From NCBI GenBank assembly GCA_020633975.1, contig JACKCR010000002.1:186001-250000 (forward strand): a DNA stretch of 64,000 bases. The letters run 5' to 3'. Every line of letters starts with the position of its first letter. Within the stretch, counting starts at the first letter, position 1. The position numbers and the translations under genes are program-made. Of the stretch, positions 1 to 9,712 are shown one piece after another. Under the pieces are notes generated by a model. That model was not told the DNA's origin, searched no databases, and saw nothing but the letters and a program-made list of their open reading frames with translations. Source of the stretch: Candidatus Eiseniibacteriota bacterium (lineage in GTDB: Bacteria; Eisenbacteria; RBG-16-71-46; CAIMUX01).

Positions 1-1326
1 CGAAGACGACATCTCCTCGATCGCCGACGAAACCGTGGTCACCGCGGACAGCTGTTCATCGACGCTCCGTGCGATCTGCTCGCCGTAGGCACTGACCTCT
101 TCCGTATCTCGCGCCACGGAGTCGCTCGCGCTCCGGACCTGGACGATCGTGTCGTGGATGGAGTCGAGGAGTTGGTCGACTTGCCGTCCCAGATCGCCGA
201 GTTCGTCCTTCCGGTCCATCTGGACGCGCTGCGTCAGGTCACCATCGCCCGAGGCGATATCCCTCACCCGCGCGAGCACGCGCTGCAGCGGGCCGAGGAT
301 GGAACGGAGAGTCCACCCGATGGCACCGAGAGCGCAGAGAAGTCCGAGCGCCACCGTGAAGAAGACGGCTGTCCGAGCGGTGTGGACGGTCTTGTCGATC
401 GCACCCATCTGTCCTTCGACGACGGCGTCTGCTTCTTCTTCGATCGACTTCATGATCTCGACGAGTCCACGAGTGTCCCTCTCGTAGATCTCGTTCGCTT
501 CGGCGTACTCGACGTAGGTGTCCACGACTTGATCCATCAGGTCCATGAACGTCTGCGTCGCGGCGCGGTAGGCGTCCGAGTAGTTCTGTCCGGCGTACGG
601 ACCGGATGGGATCGGCTGGTCGAAGATCCCGGTCGCGAACATCCCTTCCTGCGCGTCCTTCTGGAACACGCGGGCCCTCAGAATCTCGATCCGCTCACTC
701 TGGATCTCGATTCCGCTCCGGAGACGTGAGAGGTGGTAGAGCTGTTGAAGGAGGCCGATGTTCGCCTCCATTCCGCCATCGGCGGCTTCCCACTTCTCGG
801 CCAGGCCACCATTCCAGGTGTAGCTCCGGTTCGGGTCGCCTTCGACTTCTTCGACTGCAGAGTCGCCCACCTCTTCGAGTAGTTTGCCGAGCGCGACGTA
901 CTGCACGGCGAACTCGTCGAACTTCTCGGCCGCCGTCATGTGGCGCTGGCTCGTCTCGAGCATCCGCTCCAGGCTCCGCTCGGAGCGTTCCTGCGCCTGG
1001 CCGAGCGCCTCGACCCGTTCCGCTGGCACCTGTCCAGCGGCGTCCAGCCGCTGGAACTCGATCTTGGCGGCTTCGCTCGCGTTCTCGATCTCCTGCCGGC
1101 GGTTCTGGAAGTCCTGGGCCGAACGGATCTCGTGGGCCATCAACATCTCGGACTGGAGTGCGATGGTTCCGTTCATCGACCCGTCGGCCGTGTCCCAGGC
1201 CGGGCCGGCGAGGAATCCCAGGGTGTCGCGGAGGAGGGTCACTCCGTAGAGTCCGGCTGCACCGCAGGCCGCGAGCAGCACGGCCATGGCGCCGTAGCCG
1301 ATGAGGAGTCGAGAGCGGATTTTCAT
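1..1326 (-). CDS. Methyl-accepting chemotaxis protein, 3' end outside window
   Basis: Transmembrane chemoreceptor that would pass periplasmic signals to CheA/CheW. The reading frame runs open from ATG at 1326 to the left edge (442 codons, no stop). It shows a first membrane segment at about residues 6-31, a long helical periplasmic sensor of about 285 residues, a second membrane segment at about 318-340, and a HAMP domain (LxRVxDIASGDGDLTQR pattern) at about 340-392. The start of the coiled-coil signalling region ends in SSAIEEMSSS, typical just before the methylation helices. The kinase-control tip lies outside the window. It sits 34 bases downstream of the porin gene on the same strand, so the two probably form an operon. 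AAGGGG lies upstream of the start. Confidence 0.9.
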   Translation of the reverse strand, partial: MKIRSRLLIGYGAMAVLLAACGAAGLYGVTLLRDTLGFLAGPAWDTADGSMNGTIALQSEMLMAHEIRSAQDFQNRRQEIENASEAAKIEFQRLDAAGQVPAERVEALGQAQERSERSLERMLETSQRHMTAAEKFDEFAVQYVALGKLLEEVGDSAVEEVEGDPNRSYTWNGGLAEKWEAADGGMEANIGLLQQLYHLSRLRSGIEIQSERIEILRARVFQKDAQEGMFATGIFDQPIPSGPYAGQNYSDAYRAATQTFMDLMDQVVDTYVEYAEANEIYERDTRGLVEIMKSIEEEADAVVEGQMGAIDKTVHTARTAVFFTVALGLLCALGAIGWTLRSILGPLQRVLARVRDIASGDGDLTQRVQMDRKDELGDLGRQVDQLLDSIHDTIVQVRSASDSVARDTEEVSAYGEQIARSVDEQLSAVTTVSSAIEEMSSS

Positions 1327-1360
1327 GGGAAGGATCCCCTTGGGTTGGTGAGCCGTTCGG

Positions 1361-2542
1361 CTAGAAAGTCACCTCGATGCGTACTGTTCCGACTGCGGCA
1401 TCGTCGATAGTGGACGCTCCGGGATTGGTCACGTACTGGATGTCCGGCGCTACGGCCAGATAGGGTAGGAGCTGGGCTCGGTAGACGAGCTCGAAGACGG
1501 TTTCCGACGATTCGGCGAACCCTGCGTCCGGGTCGTTCGTCACGCCGGCTTGGCTCACTCCGAAACCGACAGTGTCGTCGGGACGAGTCGCGAAGGCGCC
1601 GGTCCAGGTGACGCCGGCCCCCAAATGCCTATCGACCTCACTCACGGCTCCGTCCGCCGTTCCGAACTGAAGGTAGACGCCGACCGTGCCGTGGTCGGTG
1701 GACTGGGATCTCTCCGCGAGTGCGTAGAACCCTTCGGTCCCGTCCAGCGCGTCGCCTGCGAACGTCGGGATCGCTCCGTTGTGGTGCCACACTCCGAGAG
1801 CGAGCCGGGAGGCGCCGTCGTCGCTCGCCCGTTTCCATCCCGCTTCGGAGATGAGGAATGCGTGATCCGGCCCTTCGAACGCACTCTTGCCCCAGAGCTG
1901 TCCGGTCGGGACGCCTTCCAGTGCCGCGCCGTCGTAGAGTCCCGCGCCGACGTACGGCCCCGTTCCTGCGTCGTAGAAGAGGTTCGCGGAGAGTGCGGGA
2001 TCCGGGTAGGTCGGGATGAGGAAGACGGTGGGGCTGATACTCGCTGAAGAGTTGAGGAACACCCCGGCGACCTCGACATACCCGAACTCGGAGTTCGCAT
2101 CTACCTTGCCGAGCTTCGCGCGCATGGGTCCCATCTCTTGCTGGAACCACGCTTCCGGAACCTCCGTGGTCTCGTCCGCATCGAGGTTCGAGAACGCTTG
2201 GATGTCCCCGACGTATTCCGAACCGTCCTGTCCCTTGTGGGCTTGGAAGTCGACGAACAGGCTTCCGCCCTTCCAGCCCACGAGGGACTCCAGGGCTACG
2301 TCGATTCCCAGGTCGAAGCGGTGCCGGTATGCACTCGATCCTTCGACACCTCCCGTCAGGACACTCGACTCGTCCGCGAGGAAGGAGGCTCCGACCGACA
2401 CCCCGCGCTCGTCCATCGAAGGGCCGAGTCCGAACCACGAGTCGGTGACCGTCTCCCGAGCGCCGACGTCGGCGCTGGCCACTTGGACCATGGCGACGAG
2501 CATCGCCAAGCCAGCGTGCGTTCCCAGGATACGTGAGTTCAT
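1361..2542 (-). CDS. OprB-like carbohydrate-selective porin
   Basis: Predicted outer-membrane beta-barrel of 393 residues resembling the OprB carbohydrate-selective porins. It has a signal peptide (about residues 1-25, ending ASA), alternating aromatic strands and a terminal Phe, the usual signal for outer-membrane insertion. Motifs such as LWGKSAFEGPDHA and LGVWHHNG resemble OprB family strands. The open frame continues upstream to 3220, but that part is antisense to another gene. The ATG at 2542 has AGGAGG nine bases upstream and begins the signal peptide, so I start there. The chemoreceptor follows immediately downstream, which suggests coupling of solute uptake and taxis (inference). Confidence 0.82.
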   Translation of the reverse strand: MNSRILGTHAGLAMLVAMVQVASADVGARETVTDSWFGLGPSMDERGVSVGASFLADESSVLTGGVEGSSAYRHRFDLGIDVALESLVGWKGGSLFVDFQAHKGQDGSEYVGDIQAFSNLDADETTEVPEAWFQQEMGPMRAKLGKVDANSEFGYVEVAGVFLNSSASISPTVFLIPTYPDPALSANLFYDAGTGPYVGAGLYDGAALEGVPTGQLWGKSAFEGPDHAFLISEAGWKRASDDGASRLALGVWHHNGAIPTFAGDALDGTEGFYALAERSQSTDHGTVGVYLQFGTADGAVSEVDRHLGAGVTWTGAFATRPDDTVGFGVSQAGVTNDPDAGFAESSETVFELVYRAQLLPYLAVAPDIQYVTNPGASTIDDAAVGTVRIEVTF

Positions 2543-2885
2543 TCTGTCCTCCTCCGAGCCGTGGGCGTGCCGCCCGTCTGCGGAAGTACGAACAAGTCGA
2601 TGGACAAACCTCAGCCAGCCCTCACCGGGAGGGTGTGGTCCCTTTCGACGATTTCGGAGGTGGGGGGAGGGTCCTTTAGGGATGGGTGAGGACCCGCCCC
2701 AAGCTGGGGGAAACCCCTCGCCTGAAGTTCGGGCGCAACCGGCGGCGCTCACGTCGCGATACGTCGGAAAGACACGGGAGTGTGTTCGGCGGATCGGGCC
2801 TCGAAGAGGTCCCGGAGAGGCTTGCGACTGAGTCTGCCCACGCCGGGCTGCCCACGAGGAATCCATCTGGACCTGGAGGTGAAGT
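2543..2885. other. Intergenic region, divergent promoters
   Basis: About 340 bases between the divergent porin (minus) and the secreted protein at 2886 (plus). It must hold both promoters, but I see no clear -35/-10 pair. G-runs and short inverted GC-rich stretches around 2690-2740 could fold, but they match no RNA family I recognise. Confidence 0.4.
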
Positions 2886-3644
2886 ATGAAGACTCGACGC
2901 GAAGTGGAAGGACACCAGCGCGTTCGGCGATCCGAGGAGGCACCGTCGGCGGGCCGGGGGCGTCGTGGTGTGGACCGCGGTTGGCTACCGTGCGGCGGGG
3001 AGTGGCGTTCCGGGCTGCTGGTCTTGGCCGCAGTCGTCTGTTCGTTGCTAGGCCTCGGCGCGTCGTCCGCGGCCCTGGCGTCCAGCACGGGTTCCAGCGG
3101 AGGGGCTGGGGGCGACAAGGGAGCCTCGGCCAGCGCCACGGCGAGCGGAGTGGTCGTCAATGGCTCCGCCCTCAGCCAGGCGACGATCGCGGAGTTCGCC
3201 CAGAGGTACGGGCTCCACATCCCGGACGGTCGCTATTGGTACGACCCGGCGTGTGGTGCGTGGGGGATCGAAGGGGGACCGGCCCTCGGTCTCACGGTCG
3301 CCGGTGCGAACTTCGGTGCTCCCCTCCGGCCCGACGCATCCGGCGGCGGCAACGGCGTGGTGACGGGTGTCTTCTTCAACGGCCGGGAACTGCACCCCTA
3401 CGATGTGGCCGCGCTCTCCCAGCTGGGACCCGTCTACCCAGGGCGCTACTGGATCGACGCATACGGCAACGCCGGTTTCGAGGGTGGGCCAGCCCTGGTC
3501 AACCTGTGGCAGCTCGCGCGCCAAGCGGGCGGAGGCGGCAAGTCCTACCAGCGGTCTACCGCCGGCGGATACATCGGGGGGGACGGGTCGACGTCGTACT
3601 TCTTCGATCCGGAAACTGGATCCAGCGTCATGGTCGGGAACTGA
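2886..3644 (+). CDS. Secreted protein with duplicated Tyr/Trp-EGGPA motif
   Basis: Function unknown; 252 residues. The N-terminus has about 40 basic residues, then a hydrophobic segment at about 43-66 ending in ALA, so it is probably exported or membrane-anchored. The mature part carries two copies of one motif. Copy 1 (about residues 91-140) reads NGSALS...GRYWYDPACGAWGIEGGPA and copy 2 (about 165-210) reads NGRELH...GRYWIDAYGNAGFEGGPA. A Gly/Ser-rich linker separates the signal from copy 1. A strong GGAGGTGAAG supports the ATG. Antisense open frames here are shadows. I know of no characterised family; a cell-wall or surface role is only a guess. Confidence 0.75.
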   Translation: MKTRREVEGHQRVRRSEEAPSAGRGRRGVDRGWLPCGGEWRSGLLVLAAVVCSLLGLGASSAALASSTGSSGGAGGDKGASASATASGVVVNGSALSQATIAEFAQRYGLHIPDGRYWYDPACGAWGIEGGPALGLTVAGANFGAPLRPDASGGGNGVVTGVFFNGRELHPYDVAALSQLGPVYPGRYWIDAYGNAGFEGGPALVNLWQLARQAGGGGKSYQRSTAGGYIGGDGSTSYFFDPETGSSVMVGN

Positions 3645-3665
3645 TCGATCGGATCGGCGTCGCCG

Positions 3666-3687
3666 CGGCTTCCGGTTGCGGAAGCCG
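3666..3687 (+). terminator. Hairpin after the duplicated-motif gene
   Basis: An 8-bp perfect stem (CGGCTTCC/GGAAGCCG) with a 6-base loop, 22 bases past the upstream stop codon. No T-run follows, so it may be only a weak or Rho-assisted terminator. Confidence 0.3.
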
Positions 3688-3782
3688 GGCGTCCTGCCGA
3701 TGATCTCAGCGGCTACCCTCAACAACCGGAATGCCGTGGTCTCGGCGGACACCGCCCGAGCCCGCGGCTACGCGAGGACCCC

Positions 3783-4502
3783 ATGGCGACAGTGCTCGAT
3801 TGTGCCCGTCTCTGCGACGCCGTCTACGAGACCAACCCGGCGGCCGCTGGCTGGACTCGGATCGGGTTTCACGAAGCGGGCTACCTTCCGCAGAGTGCGT
3901 TCCAAGGTGCGGCATTCCAGAAGGCCGGCACGGTCGTGTTCGCTTTCAAGGGCACGTCGGTTGCGAGCCGGAGTGCGGTAGGCGATGTCTTGGCGGACCT
4001 CAAGCTAGGCGTTGGGATGAACACGGTGCAGTTCGACCTCGCGGGTCAGTTCGTCGAGGAGACGCTGGTTCCCGACGGCCATCGCGTCCTCCTCACCGGA
4101 CACTCCCTCGGCGGTGCGATCGCGCAGATCGTCGGGAACAGGCGCCGTCTTCCGTTCCTCACGTTCAATGCGCCTGGTGTGGGTGTCATCGCGGGGAACA
4201 CGTCCGAGATCGCGAATCAGTCTCCTCTCATGGGGGCGCTTCGAGTCGCGGGCTCGGTCATCAGCGTGTTTCGTCACCCGGTGCAGGCGGCGCAGGACGC
4301 GGGTTCTCTCTTCTACCGGGTCCAGGGGATGAACGTCCGTCTCTCTACCGACCCCGTGAGCATGATCGGGATCCACTACGGCCGGATCGCGACGCTTCCC
4401 TACTCGGGGCTCCTGGACGCGCACGGCATCGGCACGGTGATCGGAGTGCTCGAGTCGAACGCGACCGGCGGGATCCCGGCAGAGCACCTGACGCGTCGCT
4501 GA
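3783..4502 (+). CDS. Class-3 lipase-like alpha/beta hydrolase
   Basis: Predicted serine esterase/lipase of the fungal-lipase-like class 3 family, 239 residues. The oxyanion-region strand VVFAFKGT is at 51-58 and the nucleophile elbow GHSLGG at 106-111, so Ser108 is the likely nucleophile. The acid is probably the Asp of STDPVS and the base the His of LLDAHGIG, by analogy with the family order. No signal peptide is visible, so it is cytosolic or exported by other means. Between strand and elbow it has the usual short helical segment. It follows the secreted protein on the same strand after about 140 bases containing a hairpin. Substrate cannot be told from sequence. Confidence 0.8.
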   Translation: MATVLDCARLCDAVYETNPAAAGWTRIGFHEAGYLPQSAFQGAAFQKAGTVVFAFKGTSVASRSAVGDVLADLKLGVGMNTVQFDLAGQFVEETLVPDGHRVLLTGHSLGGAIAQIVGNRRRLPFLTFNAPGVGVIAGNTSEIANQSPLMGALRVAGSVISVFRHPVQAAQDAGSLFYRVQGMNVRLSTDPVSMIGIHYGRIATLPYSGLLDAHGIGTVIGVLESNATGGIPAEHLTRR

Positions 4503-4571
4503 CGCGCTGCCGACCTCGACCCCGACCCCGGAACCCCCTTTCCACCGGGACGGCGCGTTTCCCCCAACGAA

Positions 4572-4600
4572 GAAGGGCCGCCCGGTTGGGGCGACCCTTC
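4572..4600. terminator. Putative bidirectional terminator hairpin
   Basis: An 11-bp stem with one mismatch (GAAGGGCCGCC against GGCGACCCTTC) and a 7-base loop lies between the convergent lipase and pntB genes. There is no strong T-run on either side. Confidence 0.4.
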
Positions 4601-4666
4601 GCTCTGGTTGCGAAATGACGTGTTACGAAACGCTGCGGCACTCAGGTGCGCCGCTGCGCTGGTCGA

Positions 4667-6070
4667 TCAGGCTGCCTTCATGAGTCGTGCGAGGATGCCG
4701 TCGACCGATGCTTTGGCGTCGCCGAAGAGCATCCGCGTGTTCTCCTTGAAGAAGAGCGGGTTCTCGACGCCGGCGTAGCCCGTCGCCATGCTTCGCTTCA
4801 TCACGACGACCGTCCTCGCCTTCCAGACCTGGAGAACCGGCATGCCCGCGATCGGGCTGCCTGGATCTTCTTCGGCGTCCGGGTTGACGATGTCGTTTGC
4901 ACCGATGACGAGCACGACGTCCGTCTGCGGGAAGTCCTCGTTGATCTCGTCCATCTCGAGCACGATGTCGTACGGGACCTTGGCCTCGGCGAGGAGGACG
5001 TTCATGTGGCCGGGGAGACGGCCTGCGACCGGGTGGATCGCGAACCGGACCTCGACCCCACGGTTCCTGAGCTGCGTCGTGATCTCGTTGATCGGGTACT
5101 GCGCCTGCGCGACCGCCATTCCGTATCCCGGAACGATGATGACGCTCGACGCGTCCGCCAGCCACTCCGCGGTTTCGTCCACCGAGGTCTCGACGATCGT
5201 CTCGCCCTCGTGAGAGCGGGCCGACGACGTACCCTCCGCCACTCCGAAGCCTCCGGAGATGACGCTGATGAACGAGCGGTTCATGGCCCGGCACATGATG
5301 TAGGAGAGGATCGCACCGCTGCTGCCGACGAGCGCACCCGTCACGATCAGGAGATCGTTCGCGAGCATGAATCCAGTCGCGGCTGCGGCCCATCCCGAGT
5401 AGCTGTTCAGCATGGAGACGACCACGGGCATGTCCGCGCCGCCGATCGCCATGACCATGTGCACACCGAGGAGGAGAGCGATCGCGGTCATGATCCCGAG
5501 CGGGATGATGCCAGCGGTGACGGTGTTCGCACCGACGAACATCGTGCCCAGCCAGAGCGCGATGACGACGAGGCCGGCGTTCACCCAGTGACGCATCGGG
5601 GGATAGAGCGGCTTGCTCGTGATCACGCCCTGGAGTTTGCCCCAGGCGATGATCGAGCCGGTGAGGGTCACCGCACCGATGAACACGCCGATGTAGATCT
5701 CCGACTCGTGGACCATTCGCTCCGCGCCCACGAGATGGTTCTCCGGATTGAGATAGCTCGCGAATCCGACCAACACGGCGGCGAGGCCGACGAAGCTGTG
5801 GAGGATTGCGACCAACTGCGGCATCGACGTCATGGCCACGCGGGAGGCGACGGCGATTCCGATGGCGCCTCCGATGACCATCGCGACGATGATCGGGACG
5901 TATCCGGTCACTTCCCGGCCCAGGATCGTGGCGATGATCGCGATGGTCATTCCGACCATCCCGAAGACGTTGCCGCGACGGGCCGACTCCTGGTGGCTGA
6001 GGCCACCGAGCGCCATGATGAAGAGGATGCTCGCGCCGATGTAGGCGACCTTGATGGCAGACTCGTGCAT
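4667..6070 (-). CDS. pntB: NAD(P) transhydrogenase subunit beta
   Basis: Membrane subunit of proton-translocating transhydrogenase, which exchanges hydride between NADH and NADP+ using the proton gradient. It has 467 residues, close to the usual 462. The N-terminal half has about nine hydrophobic segments. The C-terminal NADP-binding domain has [33 protein letters not shown] and [13 protein letters not shown], all hallmark PntB sequences, and ends [26 protein letters not shown]-like. ATG at 6070 is preceded by GTAGGAGGG. The frame extends 20 codons further upstream, but that stretch overlaps the end of pntA and lacks PntB similarity. It lies 13 bases after pntA, so the two are co-transcribed. 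Confidence 0.97.
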   Translation of the reverse strand: MHESAIKVAYIGASILFIMALGGLSHQESARRGNVFGMVGMTIAIIATILGREVTGYVPIIVAMVIGGAIGIAVASRVAMTSMPQLVAILHSFVGLAAVLVGFASYLNPENHLVGAERMVHESEIYIGVFIGAVTLTGSIIAWGKLQGVITSKPLYPPMRHWVNAGLVVIALWLGTMFVGANTVTAGIIPLGIMTAIALLLGVHMVMAIGGADMPVVVSMLNSYSGWAAAATGFMLANDLLIVTGALVGSSGAILSYIMCRAMNRSFISVISGGFGVAEGTSSARSHEGETIVETSVDETAEWLADASSVIIVPGYGMAVAQAQYPINEITTQLRNRGVEVRFAIHPVAGRLPGHMNVLLAEAKVPYDIVLEMDEINEDFPQTDVVLVIGANDIVNPDAEEDPGSPIAGMPVLQVWKARTVVVMKRSMATGYAGVENPLFFKENTRMLFGDAKASVDGILARLMKAA

Positions 6071-6083
6071 GGGAACGGCCCTC

Positions 6084-7643
6084 CTACTTCCGGAACATCT
6101 GCAGCATCCGCTGCGTGACGAAGAATCCACCGAACACGTTGATCGTCGCGAAGAGAGTGGCCACGAACGCGAGGATCGTGACCCAGCTGTTCAGCGGACC
6201 GGAGATGAGGAGGAGCGACCCGAGCACGATGATCCCGCTCACCGCGTTCGTCACCGCCATGAGCGGCGTGTGAAGAGCGGGGGAGACGTTCCAGATCACC
6301 ATGTATCCGACGAAGATCGAGAGCACGAAGACCATGAAGTGGGTGAGGAACTCGAGCGGAGCGGTCCAGCCCAGCGCGATGAACGCGAGGACGGCGATCG
6401 CGGTCGAGATCATGCGGCCCGTCTTCTTCTTCGGCTTGGCGTCGCCCGCCGGGACCGCGACCGGAGCCTTGGCAGGCTGCGGCTTCGGAGCCGGTGGCGC
6501 AGCCGGAGCCGGCGGCGGCCAGGTGATCGCGCCTTCCTTGATCACGGTGACGCCACGGACGATCTCGTCCTCCATGTTCATCTGGAGTTCGCCGTTCTTC
6601 TCCGGGGAGAGGTCGGTGAGAAGGTGGCGGAGGTTCGTAGCGTAGAGCTGGCTCGACTGGCTCGGCAGCCGGCTCGGGAGGTCCATGTAGCCGATCAAGA
6701 TGACGCCGTGCTTCTGCACGATCTGACCGGGCTCGGTGAGTTCGCAGTTGCCGCCCTTTTCGGCCGCGAGATCCACGATCACGCTGCCCGGCTTCATGAG
6801 CTTGACCATCTCCTCGGTGATCAGGACGGGCGCTTTCCGGCCCGGGATCAGTGCGGTCGTGATGATGATGTCGACGTCTTTGGCCTGCTCGGCGAAGAGC
6901 TCCATCTCGGCCTTGATGAACGCCTCGCTCATCACCTTGGCGTACCCGCCGCCGCCGCTGCCTTCTTCCTCGATGTCCACCGTGAGGAACTCGGCGCCCA
7001 TGCTCTGGATCTGCTCCGCGACTTCCGGACGCGTGTCGAACGCACGAACGATGGCGCCGAGGCCGCGCGCCGTACCGATGGCGGCGAGCCCGGCCACGCC
7101 GGCTCCGATCACGAGGAACTTCGCGGGAGGGATCTTTCCGGCTGCGGTGACCTGTCCGGTGAAGAAGCGTCCGAACTGGTGTGCTGCTTCGATCACCGCG
7201 CGGTAGCCGCCGATGTTCGCCATCGAGGAGAGCGCATCGAGCTTCTGCGCGCGCGTCGTCCGCGGCACGCAGTCCATGGCCATGATCGTCGCCTTCCGCG
7301 CGGCGAGCCGTTCGAGAAGCTCTTTGTTCTCCGCCGGCCAGATGAAGCTGATCAGGTGTCCGCCTTCGCGGAGGAGTGACGCCTCGTCGACTCCCAGCGA
7401 GGGGTGCGTCTCTGGAGCACGGACCTTGAGGATCAGATCCGAGTTTGCCCACAACGACCGCGTGTCCGAGACGATCTCGACTCCGACGGCTCGATAGGCG
7501 TCGTCCGGGAAGTGGGCCTCAACGCCCGCCCCCGCTTCCATGGCGACCTGGAACCCCAGGTTCTGGAGCCGTCCCGCCGACTCGGGAGTGACGGCGACTC
7601 TCCGTTCACCTGGGTGAACCTCCTTCGGAACCCCAATCTTCAT
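6084..7643 (-). CDS. pntA: NAD(P) transhydrogenase subunit alpha
   Basis: NAD(H)-binding subunit of the transhydrogenase, 519 residues, in the fused form (soluble domain I plus four membrane segments). The N-terminus MKIGVPKE is diagnostic. Further marks are [26 protein letters not shown] for the dinucleotide fold, the mobile-loop region near [14 protein letters not shown], and C-terminal membrane helices ending [16 protein letters not shown] Pro/Ala/Lys linker (about residues 385-415) joins the two parts. ATG at 7643 is chosen because the family N-terminus begins there; the longer open frame upstream is not conserved protein. With Rnf next door it can supply NADPH from NADH at the expense of proton motive force. 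Confidence 0.97.
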   Translation of the reverse strand: MKIGVPKEVHPGERRVAVTPESAGRLQNLGFQVAMEAGAGVEAHFPDDAYRAVGVEIVSDTRSLWANSDLILKVRAPETHPSLGVDEASLLREGGHLISFIWPAENKELLERLAARKATIMAMDCVPRTTRAQKLDALSSMANIGGYRAVIEAAHQFGRFFTGQVTAAGKIPPAKFLVIGAGVAGLAAIGTARGLGAIVRAFDTRPEVAEQIQSMGAEFLTVDIEEEGSGGGGYAKVMSEAFIKAEMELFAEQAKDVDIIITTALIPGRKAPVLITEEMVKLMKPGSVIVDLAAEKGGNCELTEPGQIVQKHGVILIGYMDLPSRLPSQSSQLYATNLRHLLTDLSPEKNGELQMNMEDEIVRGVTVIKEGAITWPPPAPAAPPAPKPQPAKAPVAVPAGDAKPKKKTGRMISTAIAVLAFIALGWTAPLEFLTHFMVFVLSIFVGYMVIWNVSPALHTPLMAVTNAVSGIIVLGSLLLISGPLNSWVTILAFVATLFATINVFGGFFVTQRMLQMFRK

Positions 7644-8062
7644 CGCACCTGCCTCTCGGACGTGCCTTCCCTCCGCTGCGGGCTCGTGTCGAGCCTCGCG
7701 CGTCCCCGAGTCGGCACCGTTTTGCGCGGGGAGAACGTCGACCTGACTATCTTGAAGCCGTGCTGGCATGGGCCATCCTCCGAACACGCCGGATCCGGGC
7801 CCGCGTCGACTTCGTCCGAACGGCCGGCGGTCTTGCCGGTGCCCTGATCCGAAGCCTCCTCCGTCTCGAAAACGGCTCGTCTTCAAGACATTGCCGCGGG
7901 TGATTCTAGGGTTTCGGTTGCCCGATCGGAAGCGACTTCGAGTCGATCGGAAACCTGCCCGAATCTCGGCACCCGAGCTTTGTAGCAGACCGATCGATCC
8001 TTCCTCTGTAAGGGGTATCCGTCGTGATGCGCCGAGGGCTGAGCGGGTCCCGGCTCGGCCGC
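7644..8062. other. Intergenic region upstream of pntA
   Basis: About 420 bases between ykgJ and pntA, both on the minus strand. A pntAB promoter probably lies here, but no convincing -35/-10 pair is visible. A 7-bp inverted repeat (CCGATCG at 7922-7928 with CGATCGG at 7944-7950) is the only clear symmetry. Confidence 0.35.
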
Positions 8063-8476
8063 CTACTCCGCTGAGGGGAGGGGGAGCCCAGGAGTTTCCC
8101 CGGCTTCGTCCGGTCGTGGGAGCGGTGGGAGACCGAACGCAGCCCTCGCGGCGTCGCAGCGCTCGTTGTGCTCTCCGTCCTCCCAGGACCTCGGAAACTC
8201 TCGACACGGAGAGGGCCGGATCGGGTGGATGGAGCAGCGAGCGGAGCAGCCCACCTCCCCTTCGAGCGCGATGCAGCGCACGGGCTCCCATAAGGTTCCC
8301 TTCATCGCATTGCGATGAGGGCCGAGGTGCTCGGTCAGCTCGACGGGAACTCGGGGGCCGCCTGGTTCACGTTCGACGTGGCCATCACCGAGCGTCGTCT
8401 CCGACCAGTGGAAGGAAACGCGGTAGCGCGTGCAGCACGCGCCGCAGCTGATGCATGGGTTTTGCTCGGCTTTCAT
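8063..8476 (-). CDS. YkgJ-family cysteine-cluster protein
   Basis: Small 137-residue protein of the YkgJ / zinc- or iron-chelating CxxCxxCC family, of unproven biochemical role. The family cysteines are present: CISCGACC at residues 8-15, then C68, C77 and C81, [15 protein letters not shown] at about 81-95, and a late Cys in the ending [18 protein letters not shown] that is typical of the group. ATG at 8476 places the CxxC motif at residue 8 as in homologues; longer upstream frames are unlikely. No strong Shine-Dalgarno is seen. It faces away from rnfB across a shared promoter region; a role in metal or Fe-S handling is inference. Confidence 0.85.
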   Translation of the reverse strand: MKAEQNPCISCGACCTRYRVSFHWSETTLGDGHVEREPGGPRVPVELTEHLGPHRNAMKGTLWEPVRCIALEGEVGCSARCSIHPIRPSPCREFPRSWEDGEHNERCDAARAAFGLPPLPRPDEAGETPGLPLPSAE

Positions 8477-8587
8477 CGGGTGTACGCCAGGGACGGTTCG
8501 TTGCCGCTCGCGCCCACCCGACGCGTGGCGCTCGTGCCCACGCCGGTGCGGCTGAAGGCGCGAGTCTGCGCCAGGAGAACGATGTCT

Positions 8588-8635
8588 GGCAATGATTAAG
8601 TGGTAGTGCTTATATAGCGGGTCGCGATGATTGCC
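8588..8635. promoter_or_regulatory. Inverted repeat around a TATATA box, ykgJ/rnfB divergent region
   Basis: GGCAATGAT (8588-8596) and ATGATTGCC (8627-8635) form an imperfect inverted repeat (8 of 9 bases) with TATATA at 8611-8616 between them. TATATA is self-complementary and could act as -10 on either strand. A weak -35-like TGGCAA precedes it by 18 bases on the plus strand. It may be the operator/promoter of the Rnf-PFOR block. Confidence 0.35.
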
Positions 8636-8747
8636 TATGCTCCGGCGCGTTAGGATGTGAGATCGAACGTTCCCTGAGGCCGCGTTTCGGCACGCCCTGG
8701 AAACGGCCCCGACCCGTCTATCGACCGAGGATGGAGACTCGATCACG

Positions 8748-9611
8748 ATGCCGATCGTCACTGCGACACTGGCTCTAGGAGGACTCGCGCTCGTCCTGAC
8801 GACGCTGCTCGTCCTTGCGCAGAAGCGACTCGCAGTCGTCGAGGACCCGCGGATCGACGTCGTCGAGGACATGCTCCCGCATGCGAACTGCGGAGCGTGT
8901 GGCCTCCCGGGCTGCCGGCCGTTCGCGGAGGCGCTCGTCCAGGGGGCCACGGCGCCCGGGAAGTGCACGGTCAGTAGTCAGGACGCCCGCGAAGCGATCG
9001 CGTCGTACCTCGGGGTGGACGTGGGCGCGGAGGAGAAGCGGGTCGCCCGTCTCGCCTGTGCCGGCGGGACGAACGTCGCGCGAAATCACGCCCGCTACGA
9101 CGGTCTCGAGTCTTGCCGTGCAGCTGCCCACGTGGCGGGCGGCGGAAAGGGCTGCTTCTGGGGCTGTCTCGGGATCGGAGACTGCGAGGTCGTCTGCGAC
9201 TTCGACGCGATCCATATGGACGCGAACCGCCTTCCCGTCGTGGACGAGGACAAGTGCACGGCGTGTGGAGACTGTGTCGACGTCTGTCCGAAGGACCTGT
9301 TCTCTCTCCAACCGATCAGTCGTCGTCTCTGGGTGCAGTGCAAGTCTCTCGATGAGGGAGACGACGTCCTCGAGGAATGCGAGGTCGGCTGCACCGCGTG
9401 TGGAAAGTGTGCCATGGACGGGCCCGGTCTCATCCGGATGGTGAACAACCTGCCGGTGATCGACTATTCCCGTCCGCACAAGACTCAGGTGCCGATCCAG
9501 AGGTGTCCCACCGGGGCCATCGTCTGGCTCGACCCGAAGGCGGGTCCGGTCAAGGGACCCGAAGCGAAGAAGATCATCCGGAAGGGCGTCCGCGTGGACG
9601 CCCCGACCTAG
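8748..9611 (+). CDS. rnfB: Rnf complex subunit B (ferredoxin-type, extended)
   Basis: Fe-S subunit that takes electrons from reduced ferredoxin and passes them into the Rnf membrane complex. It is 287 residues long. An N-terminal membrane anchor (about 5-25) is followed by the RnfB-specific cluster motif NCGACGLPGC plus a Cys 16 residues later (C-x2-C-x4-C-x16-C). Next comes a run of cysteines at about 123-145, then CTACGDCVDVCP, and CTACGKC with a later RCPTGAI. This is the long multi-cluster RnfB type seen in anaerobes rather than the short proteobacterial form. The gene is separated from the other rnf genes by the PFOR gene, which starts 101 bases downstream. Confidence 0.93.
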   Translation: MPIVTATLALGGLALVLTTLLVLAQKRLAVVEDPRIDVVEDMLPHANCGACGLPGCRPFAEALVQGATAPGKCTVSSQDAREAIASYLGVDVGAEEKRVARLACAGGTNVARNHARYDGLESCRAAAHVAGGGKGCFWGCLGIGDCEVVCDFDAIHMDANRLPVVDEDKCTACGDCVDVCPKDLFSLQPISRRLWVQCKSLDEGDDVLEECEVGCTACGKCAMDGPGLIRMVNNLPVIDYSRPHKTQVPIQRCPTGAIVWLDPKAGPVKGPEAKKIIRKGVRVDAPT

Positions 9612-9712
9612 GCCGACCACCCATGATCCGCGTGTCCCACGGTGACGAAGTTCACGAGTCCTGGGGAATCAGATCACAGTCCCGTGGTCACGGGAGTCGA
9701 TAGGGGGTTTCG

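Noticed and set aside
2640-2885. c-di-GMP riboswitch
   Set aside because: Short GCCGCCGGTTGC-like resemblance on the minus strand only; the rest of the consensus is missing.
2543-3220. 226-codon N-terminal extension of the porin
   Set aside because: Antisense to the secreted protein at 2886 and lacking porin character; the signal peptide begins at 2542.
4646-6118. 490-residue plus-strand frame opposite pntB
   Set aside because: His/Asp/Arg-rich composition typical of an antisense frame; pntB is unambiguous.
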